Source of the DNA: CAYSCZ01 sp964429655
GTDB taxonomy: Bacteria; Bacteroidota; Bacteroidia; Cytophagales; Cyclobacteriaceae
Direction: 5' to 3'
Assembly (NCBI GenBank): GCA_964429655.1
Contig: CAYSCZ010000062.1
Span: 1-18,238 of the forward strand
DNA: 18,238 nt
The position numbers were made by a program, and so were the translations under genes. The notes under the pieces are model-generated. The model did no database searches. It was not told the DNA's origin and saw only the letters and a program-made list of their open reading frames with translations. Shown here piece by piece: positions 1 through 6,717 of this stretch (within the stretch, counting starts at the first letter, position 1; each line of letters begins with the position of its first letter).

Positions 1-75
1 GCTATTGTATTTTTTCAAGAACCCTTAAACCAGCCCCGATTTTAATCGGATGCCATTACTTTAATATTATGAATT

Positions 76-1215
76 TTATACCACATGGCAGCCGTCAGAG
101 ATTTTAACTGGAATATGTGTAATAGCCTTATTGAATTTATGAGAATAGCTGCTGTCCAGACGGTTCAATATTTCTGATGTATTATTATCTTTCGTCAAAG
201 CTAAAATACTTCCTCCAAAGCCCCCGCCTATCTGTCTGGCGCCATAAACCGATTTTTCTTTTGTTAGTTCCTTCACAAGAAAATCCGTCTCCCGACAGGT
301 AACCTCATAATCCTCCCTAAGGCTTAAATGCGAATTGATTAGGGCTGCTCCAACCTTTTCGAAATTTCTGGCACCAAGTGCTTCACTTACCTTATGAACC
401 CTGTTGTTCTCAGTTACAATGTGTTTGGCCCTTTTCCAGAGTAAAGGGCTGATGAATGCTTCTGCTTTCTTGAGCATAGATTCATTAATGGCCCTATAAG
501 AATTAATTTCAAAGCCATGTTGCCTCATCTCTTCTATGGCGCTCTTACTCTCAGTCCTTCTATCGTTATATGCTGAATTATCCAGTTGATGGGAGACATT
601 TGAGTTGATTAAAAGCCAGCTGCATCCTGATAAATCAAAGGAGGATTCCTGAAAAGTAAGGTTCATACAGTCTAATAATATGGCATGATTGGCTTTACCG
701 AACAGACAGGCATACTGGTCCATGAGGCCACATTTCACATGGGCAAAATCATGCTCAGCTTTCTGGGCGATAAGCGCCAGTTGTTTCCTGTCAATATTTA
801 ATCCAAACAACTCAGAAAGGCCCATAGCAACACCGCAACTCAGTGCGGCGGAGGATGACAAACCGGCCCCTAAAGGAATATCGCCGGTAAAGGCCATATT
901 GAATCCTGAGATGCGACCGGCTGATTGATGGGTTACACCTAATATATAATTAAGCCATTGTTTATCCGATTCTACGATGGAATCTAATTTGAATGAAGCA
1001 GACTGATCATAATCTAAGGCTAGTACATTACAGAAAAGAGAATCATTTAAAGCAAAGGCCAGACAGATGCTTCGGTTGATGGCTGCGGGAAGGACAAATC
1101 CATCGTTATAGTCGGTGTGTTCCCCAATGATGTTCATGCGCCCCGGGGACTTGATGATTAAGATTGGAGAATTATTAAATGAATCAATAAAACCCTTAAT
1201 TATTTTTTCAATCAT
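76..1215 (-). CDS. galK: Galactokinase
   Basis: Phosphorylates alpha-D-galactose at C1 with ATP, the first committed step of the Leloir pathway, in the cytoplasm. The 379-residue product has the usual family length and all three GHMP-kinase landmarks: the galactokinase signature GRMNIIGEHTDY near residues 25-36 (Arg26 is the expected catalytic Arg), the ATP-binding loop PLGAGLSSSAAL near 114-125, and the C-terminal glycine motif GGGFGG. The putative catalytic base is Asp166 in GLMDQ. No other Leloir gene (galT, galE, galM) is in the window. It lies 88 bp downstream of the ferredoxin-globin gene on the same strand, so it could be read from that operon or from its own promoter; I saw no convincing promoter or terminator in the gap. 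Family assignment is secure. Confidence 0.97.
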   Translation of the reverse strand: MIEKIIKGFIDSFNNSPILIIKSPGRMNIIGEHTDYNDGFVLPAAINRSICLAFALNDSLFCNVLALDYDQSASFKLDSIVESDKQWLNYILGVTHQSAGRISGFNMAFTGDIPLGAGLSSSAALSCGVAMGLSELFGLNIDRKQLALIAQKAEHDFAHVKCGLMDQYACLFGKANHAILLDCMNLTFQESSFDLSGCSWLLINSNVSHQLDNSAYNDRRTESKSAIEEMRQHGFEINSYRAINESMLKKAEAFISPLLWKRAKHIVTENNRVHKVSEALGARNFEKVGAALINSHLSLREDYEVTCRETDFLVKELTKEKSVYGARQIGGGFGGSILALTKDNNTSEILNRLDSSYSHKFNKAITHIPVKISDGCHVV

Positions 1216-1303
1216 GTCTGTGGTATGGTAGGTCCATAGGACATAACTAAAAAAATAGTATTTGATATCCTAATCTAAAAGGCAGCAATAACCTAAATAA
1301 GTA

Positions 1304-2167
1304 TTAACTACACGCATCACAATAGACTTCTCCTAGTCTAACATGGTACTTTGCATAGCTACCTACTTCTATTTCTTTTGTGCAAGCATCACAAATGGCA
1401 CCGGTATCCACCAGAAATTCTTCTATGCCTTCGAGCGGATAATGATGATTGTCCCATATTTTTTTCCACGGCCTTGATTTCACCATACGCGATCTAAAAA
1501 ATTCATGATAATCCCTCCATCGCTTTCGAAATTTCAATTCTAACCCATGCTTTATCATATGTTTTTCAATGAGATCTTCCCTGTAGTCAAACAATTCATC
1601 TGAGATAACCATCCAATGGTGGGCATTTCGGGTTCTTTCACCCATATAAATCTCTTTCCCACTGAAAAGCATGTAAAGAAAGGCGTACTGTTTTTGAATG
1701 ACCCAGTCTTTACTTACTGATTTAAAATAAGGCCTTAATAAATCATCATTATAGACATCATCATAAAATGACGCCAGTACTTTATTGAGAAGATCATCCT
1801 TTTCTAACCTACGCAATAGCTCCGGGTCAGGTCCGGGTTTGTCATCATTGCTCTCTTCCTGAAATTCATATTCAGATTCGCCATTAAATGATGAATAATT
1901 ATAACCTTCCGGGTACTTAATTTTCAGATGATCCTGCGGATATTCAATGCACGGTAAAAAATAGGGTTGGCCCTTTTTCTTAAAAGGTTTACGGGCATTT
2001 TCTGATATTAGGCCTTTAACCTTTTCAAGTTTACATGTCTTACAAATTCCTTTTTTACAGGAAAAGCGGACGGTAATACCTTGTCGGATCATGGCATCCA
2101 GGAGTGATTCATGATCATGGCAATTAAATTCCCTGCCTTCCAGTGAAATTGTATATGGATTATTCAT
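1304..2167 (-). CDS. [2Fe-2S] ferredoxin-truncated globin-CxxC fusion protein
   Basis: A three-part cytoplasmic redox protein of 287 residues. Residues 1-88 form a plant-type ferredoxin domain with cluster ligands Cys37, Cys42, Cys45 and Cys73 (CX4CX2C, then a distal Cys). A charged linker (about 90-118) leads to a truncated-haemoglobin-like domain (about 124-240) with the family pattern FYDDVYNDDLLRPYF, a YMGERTR segment and a candidate haem-ligating His at 183/184 in NAHHW. The C terminus (257-287) carries two CxxC pairs (Cys259/262 and Cys283/286), probably a small zinc ribbon. I chose the ATG at 2167 over one at 2194: it follows the upstream stop by 2 bp and has AGGAAG about 8 bp ahead, whereas the longer start would overlap the phosphatase gene. 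By analogy the globin could bind O2 or NO and the ferredoxin pass electrons to it. Partner and substrate are unknown. Confidence 0.85.
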   Translation of the reverse strand: MNNPYTISLEGREFNCHDHESLLDAMIRQGITVRFSCKKGICKTCKLEKVKGLISENARKPFKKKGQPYFLPCIEYPQDHLKIKYPEGYNYSSFNGESEYEFQEESNDDKPGPDPELLRRLEKDDLLNKVLASFYDDVYNDDLLRPYFKSVSKDWVIQKQYAFLYMLFSGKEIYMGERTRNAHHWMVISDELFDYREDLIEKHMIKHGLELKFRKRWRDYHEFFRSRMVKSRPWKKIWDNHHYPLEGIEEFLVDTGAICDACTKEIEVGSYAKYHVRLGEVYCDACS

Positions 2168-2169
2168 AG

Positions 2170-2634
2170 CTAAACTTCCTGTTTGTTGTAACAATCTTCA
2201 AAGTGATGTACAAATTCTTCCTGCTTCATTGTTTGAATGTAAGCATAATTAATTTTCCTAACCTTTATAATTGCTTCTTTCGCTGGCAGCCCTTTGCTCA
2301 CATAATAGCAAGCGCCAATCATCCCGGTACGTCCTACACCACCTTTACAATGAATTAAAACCTTTTTTCCTTCTTTAATTTCATCTGTAAGATTTATAAT
2401 TAATTCACTGGCTGCTTTCGGCTGCGGAGCGTCCATATCCCTTATAGGCAAATGAAAGAATTGAAGACCTTCCTGTTTTACATTTTTCTCAAGAATAGGT
2501 TGCTCAATCAAGCTGGCGATACAACCTATACCAAGATCCTTTAAAAACTCGATATCATTTCCCCAGTCATCATATAAACCGGGTTGAGATGAACCTGCAA
2601 GTTCATTTGGTGCAATCCAATTAAATCCTATCAT
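2170..2634 (-). CDS. Dual-specificity/tyrosine-type protein phosphatase
   Basis: Cys-based phosphatase of 154 residues with the CX5R signature: HCKGGVGRTG, nucleophile Cys96 and phosphate-binding Arg102. The expected general-acid aspartate lies in RDMDAP (Asp66 or Asp68). Overall it resembles the compact CDKN3-like/DSP fold, covers a full catalytic domain, and has no signal peptide or membrane segment, so it should act in the cytoplasm. Substrates could be phosphotyrosine, phosphoserine/threonine or a non-protein phosphate; the sequence does not decide. It lies 12 bp after the ABC-like ATPase gene and 2 bp before the ferredoxin-globin gene, so co-expression is likely. With the upstream SpoIIE enzyme, one probable operon encodes two mechanistically different phosphatases. 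Confidence 0.88.
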   Translation of the reverse strand: MIGFNWIAPNELAGSSQPGLYDDWGNDIEFLKDLGIGCIASLIEQPILEKNVKQEGLQFFHLPIRDMDAPQPKAASELIINLTDEIKEGKKVLIHCKGGVGRTGMIGACYYVSKGLPAKEAIIKVRKINYAYIQTMKQEEFVHHFEDCYNKQEV

Positions 2635-2646
2635 ATTATTATAATT

Positions 2647-3177
2647 TTAACATCCCATGGTAGCAAAACTCGATATTGTACTATCGCTGCTATTAAAAAA
2701 AGATTCTTTTGTAAATTCTCCCAGACATTCTCCGTACCTCAATACTAAGATTTTGTCAGCGAATAAAGTTACATAGTTCAGGTTATGCGTCACGACCACC
2801 ATTGTTTTGCCACAATGTTTAATATCATTGTAAAGGACTTCAAACTCATTTATTTCAAATCCATTTTCTGGTTCATCAATAAAATATAAATCATAGTGCA
2901 ATTCAGGGAAAAATAAACCCGAAATCTTCTTACCTGTATTTATGTTCAGGTAGTATATTGCATTTTTAGTCCTATGAAAAGCTGAGTAACTATAAGACAG
3001 TTCAGGAATTTTGATATCATTCAGGAACTTTAATAATAAGGATTTTCCGCTGCCTCCAGGCCCATATATTACATAGCATTCCTTTTCCAGCAATTTCATA
3101 GACACTGTCAGGAGATTTTTAGAATCGCTATTGCGAATAACTTTTAAATTGTGAACGCTTATTATAGAGGTTGACAC
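2647..3177 (-). CDS. Minimal ABC-type ATPase lacking the signature subdomain
   Basis: P-loop ATPase of 176 residues, shorter than a normal ABC ATPase (about 220-250). Visible are Walker A GPGGSGKS (39-46), Walker B LYFIDEP (97-103, Asp101 and Glu102) and an H-loop histidine in VVVTHN (His131). Only about 55 residues separate the Walker A lysine from the Walker B aspartate, roughly half the usual distance. I see no LSGGQ signature, and the alpha-helical subdomain appears missing. The reading frame is clean and both ends look natural, so it is not an obvious frameshift remnant. The start codon is GTG, overlapping the Roadblock gene's stop by one base (TAGTG), which suggests translational coupling. 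No permease gene is nearby, so transport is doubtful. A regulatory ATPase working with the Roadblock protein is possible; that is inference. Confidence 0.75.
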   Translation of the reverse strand: MSTSIISVHNLKVIRNSDSKNLLTVSMKLLEKECYVIYGPGGSGKSLLLKFLNDIKIPELSYSYSAFHRTKNAIYYLNINTGKKISGLFFPELHYDLYFIDEPENGFEINEFEVLYNDIKHCGKTMVVVTHNLNYVTLFADKILVLRYGECLGEFTKESFFNSSDSTISSFATMGC

Positions 3178-3572
3178 TAGAGCGTTAATCCTCTTGCAAT
3201 TTCACGAGCTTTAACCATTACCAGGCCAACGTTTGCATCTTTTGAACAAATTACTACAAAAACAATATTTTGATTACTTTGGAGCCTTCCAAAATAATGG
3301 AGTAAATTAGTTGAATAAACCACTATTTCCTGAAAATAATGCTCATCAGTAGTTACCCCCCTTGCTTTTTTGAAAATGTTTTCAATCGTAACAACATTTT
3401 CTCCTTGGAAAATATCCTTTGTTGCGGCTGCAAGAAAATCAAATACTTCCTGAGGGTGGCTTTCTACCGTTTTCATGTCTAAGACCATCCCGTTTTCCAA
3501 GTCAACAACTCCGGAGGCCAATGCTTTTGGGACATTTTTTACTGATGCTTCGATCGCTTTGTCAAGTTTCAT
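3177..3572 (-). CDS. Roadblock/LC7-family protein
   Basis: A 131-residue soluble protein whose pattern fits a Roadblock/LC7 (MglB-like) fold. There is an N-terminal helix, a strand pair around ASGVVDLENGMVLD (19-32), a long helix that includes FDFLAAATKDIF (44-55), a hydrophobic strand EIVVYST (82-88), another strand NIVFVVICS (102-110) and a final helix. Such proteins dimerise and often regulate small GTPases (MglB with MglA) or serve as scaffolds. No small GTPase gene is in the window; the gene immediately downstream, translationally overlapping, is the minimal ABC-like ATPase, which may be its partner (inference). It lies 44 bp after the SpoIIE phosphatase gene. I assign the family from its pattern, not from a catalytic motif, since none exists. 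Confidence 0.7.
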   Translation of the reverse strand: MKLDKAIEASVKNVPKALASGVVDLENGMVLDMKTVESHPQEVFDFLAAATKDIFQGENVVTIENIFKKARGVTTDEHYFQEIVVYSTNLLHYFGRLQSNQNIVFVVICSKDANVGLVMVKAREIARGLTL

Positions 3573-3616
3573 TTTTTTAAGTTTTATTGTTTTAAAAAAT
3601 TATTTTCTTCTTTTAA

Positions 3617-4483
3617 CTATTTTAATCTTGAACCAATAACCAGGATGTCATCCGTTTGATCCTCATTCTGCATCCAGTCATCAAGGGTATTTTTAATGAT
3701 ATGGTATTGAACATCTTCTTTTTCATGGTGGCAACTGGACAATAATTCTGTAAATCGTTTTGCTGAAAATTTCTTACCTCTTTCGCCACCCATTTGGTCT
3801 TTAATACCATCGCTACTTAAGTAAAGCATTGAATCAGGTTCATACTCTGTTGTCACATCTTCCAGTTCTAACTTTACTGATCTATGGATAGGTATTCGAG
3901 TTCCTCTTACAAGTTGACATGTTTTTTCATTCAGTACATGTATTGATTGATTTGTGGAGGCACTACGTATTTTCTTTTTCTGTTCATCGATAATTACCAT
4001 TGTTGCGTCGCATCCATCCATTATAGTATCACCCTCATGTTCAAATATTTTAGCTATTCTTTCCTGCAGGTTCACTAGTACCAGAGATGGACTCAGTGTC
4101 TTATACTTCTGAAGTAATTCCCTGGCGATGGACACACACAAGGCGGTCATTATTGCCCCACTTACCCCATGTCCTGTGCAGTCTCCTAAAAAAATCACAC
4201 GCTTATTTTGAATTTTTTCAAACAGGTAGAAATCACCTCCAACCATGTCCTTGGGCATGTCTAGGACGAATGACCTATCTAATAATTTATCGTCTGCAAC
4301 ACCCTTTTTAAATAAGGCTCTTTGAAGTATCCTGGCATAAGATATATTTTCATGAATTCTGGTGGTCAGGTCATAATTTGGAAATATTTTTTCAGCCCCA
4401 TTTTCAAGTTGACCTTGATTGATCGAACTTACTCTTAAAGTCGATGAATTTTGGAGTTGATTATAATCTAATGCAGTCGCCAT
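3617..4483 (-). CDS. SpoIIE-type PP2C serine phosphatase
   Basis: Predicted Mn/Mg-dependent serine/threonine phosphatase of 288 residues. The first 45 residues show no recognisable domain; the catalytic domain follows. Landmarks are the RILQRALF helix (51-58), MVGGDFY (Asp84), GDCTGHGVSGA (Asp101), GCDATM (Asp159), SSDGI (Asp225) and TDDILVI (Asp278/279), together the acidic metal-binding set of the family. No membrane segment or N-terminal sensory domain is evident, so input probably comes through a partner protein. Known SpoIIE/RsbU/SiaA enzymes dephosphorylate STAS-like or SiaC-like regulators. The gene starting 233 bp away on the opposite strand encodes a SiaC-family protein, making it the obvious candidate substrate (inference). 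It is the first gene of the five-gene leftward run. Confidence 0.92.
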   Translation of the reverse strand: MATALDYNQLQNSSTLRVSSINQGQLENGAEKIFPNYDLTTRIHENISYARILQRALFKKGVADDKLLDRSFVLDMPKDMVGGDFYLFEKIQNKRVIFLGDCTGHGVSGAIMTALCVSIARELLQKYKTLSPSLVLVNLQERIAKIFEHEGDTIMDGCDATMVIIDEQKKKIRSASTNQSIHVLNEKTCQLVRGTRIPIHRSVKLELEDVTTEYEPDSMLYLSSDGIKDQMGGERGKKFSAKRFTELLSSCHHEKEDVQYHIIKNTLDDWMQNEDQTDDILVIGSRLK

Positions 4484-4716
4484 AATTGATACTTGTTTAC
4501 AATTAAATTGTGAGGTAAAGGAATGTAGGATCCTTATGTAATCTTATTAGGGTTTTACCTAAATAGAGTATTAGTTTTTACTGAAATGTGAGCGATTTGA
4601 GAATTACTTTATGACATAATAATAATTAAGTATCTAATAAGGAGATCACTAATTATATTATACGAATAATCCTTCCAGCTTTGGGGTAGGCATTTTAATC
4701 AAAGTATTTGTCAGAT

Positions 4717-5091
4717 ATGAAATACCTTTATATAAAACCAACAAAGACTACCCCAGAGATAATTTTTGAATTAGATAAATCATTTTTAAAAATTTCGGGT
4801 GTTTCAATGCCCGAACACACGCCATCCTTTTACGAGCCCGTGTATGGAATATTGGAATGTTACAATGATATTGTTGGTCGGCAGCTTACGCTGATCATTG
4901 CACTATCTCATTTTAATACCAGCTCTTCAAAAATACTCTTCGATATTTTAAAGAGGGTCAAGAAACTTAATAGCAAGCACGACATCTCTGTGGTGTGGTT
5001 CTATGAAGAAGATGATGAAGACATGGAAGAAATTATTGAAGATTTCAGGGAAATAATAGAAATAAACATAAATGCTATGATTGCTGAATAA
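4717..5091 (+). CDS. siaC: SiaC-family (DUF1987) regulatory phosphoprotein
   Basis: A 124-residue cytoplasmic protein with the hallmarks of the SiaC/DUF1987 family: an N-terminal strand followed by TPEIIFELD, ISGVSMPE (27-33), FYEPV, the FNTSSSK motif (66-72) and the acidic WFYEEDDEDM stretch (94-103). Thr68 in FNTSSSK sits where Pseudomonas SiaC is, as I recall, phosphorylated by SiaB and dephosphorylated by SiaA. I use ATG 4717; an in-frame TTG at 4708 would add three residues, and relatives begin near this Met. Neither start has a clear Shine-Dalgarno. In Pseudomonas, SiaC activates the diguanylate cyclase SiaD; no cyclase and no SiaB-like kinase is in the window, so the output here is unknown. 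The divergent SpoIIE phosphatase is the likely phosphatase partner. The receiver gene follows by 42 bp. Confidence 0.88.
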   Translation: MKYLYIKPTKTTPEIIFELDKSFLKISGVSMPEHTPSFYEPVYGILECYNDIVGRQLTLIIALSHFNTSSSKILFDILKRVKKLNSKHDISVVWFYEEDDEDMEEIIEDFREIIEININAMIAE

Positions 5092-5133
5092 TTAGATTAA
5101 AGAATGCATGGCTTATTTTATAAAAACAATCAT

Positions 5134-5541
5134 ATGGGAAAAATTAGGCTAGTACTTGTTGATGATCACGAGATAGTTAGTAAAGGATTGACAACCCTAT
5201 TAAATCTGGTGCCGGAATTTGAAGTTGTAAGAATATTTAATAATGGCTTTAGCATAATAGAACAATATAATGACCTCAAACCTGATGTTATTTTAATGGA
5301 TATAAATATGCCCAATATTAATGGTTATGAAACTGCTAAGAAATTAATTGAAATAGACCCTGCCGCAAAGCTCATCATTCTATCTATGGAAATTAAAAGG
5401 TACTATAAAGAAAAAGCACTTCAGGAAGGAATGAAAGGATACGTATCAAAAAATGCAGATATCAATATTCTGGTAAATGAGATCAAACGGGTACATAACG
5501 GAGAAATTTGTTTCGATGACCTAAAGCCAGCATGGGCATAA
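5134..5541 (+). CDS. Response regulator receiver of NarL type without output domain
   Basis: A 135-residue single receiver domain. The acidic pocket is VDDHE (9-13), the phospho-acceptor is Asp56 in VILMDINMP, and the conserved lysine is in GYVSKNA. Sequence details such as the VDDHE motif and the IKRVHNGE helix match NarL/LuxR-type regulators, but the protein ends 12 residues after that helix with no HTH domain. I start it at ATG 5134, matching the paralog at 9970-10380 and placing the first strand at the N terminus; ATG 5104 would add ten residues. It probably shares a transcript with siaC and the following small ORF. With no DNA-binding domain it may relay phosphate or act by protein contact, for example with the PAS/GAF kinase encoded nearby. 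Its last seven codons and stop lie within direct repeat copy 1. Confidence 0.9.
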   Translation: MGKIRLVLVDDHEIVSKGLTTLLNLVPEFEVVRIFNNGFSIIEQYNDLKPDVILMDINMPNINGYETAKKLIEIDPAAKLIILSMEIKRYYKEKALQEGMKGYVSKNADINILVNEIKRVHNGEICFDDLKPAWA

Positions 5542-5689
5542 GATATTTTTTAATCAAACTATGGGTAAATGAAAGCAATTAAGCGTATTAATGTAATATT
5601 TTGGATTTCACTGCTATCATTAATAGGCTCCATCATATCTGGCCTATTATGGATAAGCTGAAATTTTAATTTGGATTAAGTCACTGCAA
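5518..5689 (+). repeat. Direct repeat, copy 1 (flanks toxin-antitoxin module)
   Basis: This 172-bp segment recurs in the same orientation at 6718-6890. Counting by eye, the copies differ by 12 substitutions and one extra T, about 93% identity. It begins inside the receiver gene (GAC codon of its C-terminal tail), spans the stop codon and the 30-codon ORF, and ends about 28 bp past that ORF. Homology stops abruptly on both sides. The 1028 bp between the copies contain the VapBC-like operon. Confidence 0.93.
5569..5661 (+). CDS. Putative 30-residue single-pass membrane peptide, copy 1
   Basis: A short ORF 27 bp after the receiver stop. It encodes a basic N terminus (Lys2, Lys5, Arg6) and then about 22 mostly hydrophobic residues with Trp12, Gly20, Gly25 and Trp28: a typical single transmembrane helix, N-in. 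Small residues at 17, 21 and 25 could mediate helix packing. A second copy at 6770-6862 keeps the frame, start, stop and length despite eight base changes, four of them synonymous. The ATG overlaps the stop of a three-codon ORF (ATG GGT AAA TGA from 5561). I do not recognise the peptide. It may be a small regulator of the adjacent signalling proteins or a toxin-like peptide, or it may be untranslated. Evidence is limited to two copies. Confidence 0.4.
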   Translation: MKAIKRINVIFWISLLSLIGSIISGLLWIS

Positions 5690-5811
5690 GTTCATCGATC
5701 TTCAACATTTTCTAAAGAGCTTGTCGAAGGAAGATAAGGAAGTATTTGAGATCCGGTAAGAAAGGGAATGCCGCTAGTACAGGCAAGCAAGTTTCTTACT
5801 GGTCTTAGTGT

Positions 5812-5841
5812 CTTGCTGAGGCCAAATTGTGTATAGTTTTG
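5812..5841 (+). promoter_or_regulatory. Candidate Bacteroidota-type promoter of the toxin-antitoxin operon
   Basis: TAGTTTTG at 5834-5841 matches the Bacteroidota -7 consensus TAnnTTTG exactly. CTTG at 5812-5815 lies 18 bp upstream, near the expected TTTG -33 position (usual spacing 19-21). A start site near 5848 would give a leader of about 50 bases before the antitoxin ATG at 5900. This is a motif match only. Confidence 0.35.
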
Positions 5842-5871
5842 CAATAGGGGAAGTAGTAAAATGTATAATAG

Positions 5872-5895
5872 CACGTATATTTACATAAACACGTG
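5872..5895. promoter_or_regulatory. Possible operator: inverted CACGT/ACGTG half-sites
   Basis: CACGT at 5872-5876 and ACGTG at 5891-5895 form an inverted repeat with a 14-bp AT-rich spacer just upstream of the antitoxin start. Ribbon-helix-helix antitoxins commonly autorepress at palindromes in this position. The half-sites are only 5 bp, so chance is a real alternative. Confidence 0.2.
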
Positions 5896-5899
5896 AAGG

Positions 5900-6172
5900 A
5901 TGGAGTCAAAACCTAAGAAAACCAAATTGACACTAACTGTAAGAAGAGATATCATCGAAAAAGCTCGAAAAAAGGCACAGGAGACAGGAACTTCCATTTC
6001 TCAGCTTTTTGAGGAGGTATTTCAGGAGGATGAGATTAAGCCGATTGAAACAGAAAAACAACACGCGCTAAAACGGTTTTTAGAATCTTACGGGGAGCGG
6101 GAACCTGTTCAAGCATTGCCTGTAAGCGATAAAGCACTTTACAGACAACACTTAAAGGAAAAATATGGTTGA
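5900..6172 (+). CDS. Ribbon-helix-helix antitoxin (DUF6364-like)
   Basis: A 90-residue basic/acidic protein. The N-terminal KLTLTVRRDIIEKARKKA (9-26) is a ribbon-helix-helix strand plus first helix, and TSISQLFEEVF (31-41) is the second helix. The C-terminal half is charged, ends in KALYRQHLKEKYG, and is expected to wrap the toxin. It resembles the DUF6364 antitoxins that accompany PIN toxins in Bacteroidota. Its stop overlaps the toxin start by 8 bases, the usual translational coupling. GAAGG abuts the ATG, too close for a standard Shine-Dalgarno, so initiation may depend on the AT-rich leader. It likely neutralises the toxin and represses its own promoter. The module lies between two direct repeats, suggesting recent insertion. 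Confidence 0.85.
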   Translation: MESKPKKTKLTLTVRRDIIEKARKKAQETGTSISQLFEEVFQEDEIKPIETEKQHALKRFLESYGEREPVQALPVSDKALYRQHLKEKYG

Positions 6173-6581
6173 GGTCTTCCTTGATACGGATGTAGCTTTC
6201 GATATCATTGGCAAGCGAGTTCCATACTCCGAAGTATCCATAAAATTAATTGAGCTTTCACTGCAGAGACGATTGTCTATCGCCATTTCAGAGGTGAGCA
6301 TGGCCAACTTGGTTTATCTGGCGTTCGAGACATACAAAATACCCACCGCCACCAAAGACTTATCTGATTTTATTGCTTCATGCAATGTGTTACCAAGCGG
6401 AAAAAAGACCTTTCTTCTAGCGTTGAGGTCTGATTTTAAGGATAAAGAAGATGCCATCCAATATTACACCGCAGTGGAACATGAGGTAGACTATTTCATT
6501 ACACGAAATCATAAAGATTATGCCCCCTTTAGAACCGGTCTTGTAGTTCATTCACCATCAGAATTTCTAAACCTGGTCTGA
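6165..6581 (+). CDS. PIN-domain toxin, VapC-like ribonuclease
   Basis: A 138-residue PIN-domain protein, the usual VapC length, predicted to cleave RNA with a metal-ion active site. Acidic residues in the expected places are Asp7 in FLDTDV, Glu43 in ISEVS, Asp96 in KEDAIQYYTA and Asp109 in DYFITRNHKDY, where the TRN-D motif typical of PIN domains also appears. A good ribosome site (AGGA about 8 bp ahead) lies inside the antitoxin's last codons, and the start overlaps the antitoxin stop by 8 bases. All key residues are present, so the toxin looks intact. The RNA target cannot be inferred. Confidence 0.9.
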   Translation: MVEVFLDTDVAFDIIGKRVPYSEVSIKLIELSLQRRLSIAISEVSMANLVYLAFETYKIPTATKDLSDFIASCNVLPSGKKTFLLALRSDFKDKEDAIQYYTAVEHEVDYFITRNHKDYAPFRTGLVVHSPSEFLNLV

Positions 6582-6717
6582 CCCATCATAAATAAGCAAA
6601 ATCGCATGTATGATGAAAAGGTCCATCAGCGCTTCATGTATTGTGAATTTTGAGATTGAAAATCTTCTCTATCTCCACTTCCAAAATGACGACCTTCGGA
6701 AAATGTCTGACAGCCAA

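Noticed and set aside
36..49. Palindrome CCGATT/AATCGG downstream of galK, as a terminator
   Set aside because: The stem is 6 bp with a 2-base loop, and reading out of galK the following sequence is A-rich with no U tract, so it does not fit an intrinsic terminator.
4680..4710. TTTG and TATTTG just ahead of siaC as a promoter
   Set aside because: The second element lacks the two-base spacer of TAnnTTTG and would put the transcript start almost on the ATG; too weak to annotate.
5786..5817. AGCAAG/CTTGCT inverted repeat upstream of the antitoxin
   Set aside because: Six-base arms 20 bases apart in AT-rich DNA are expected by chance, and the pair overlaps the candidate -33 element without a clear pattern.
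5692..5874. 60-codon minus-strand ORF between repeat copy 1 and the antitoxin
   Set aside because: No recognisable domain, no ribosome site, and it covers the probable antitoxin promoter; more likely a chance ORF.
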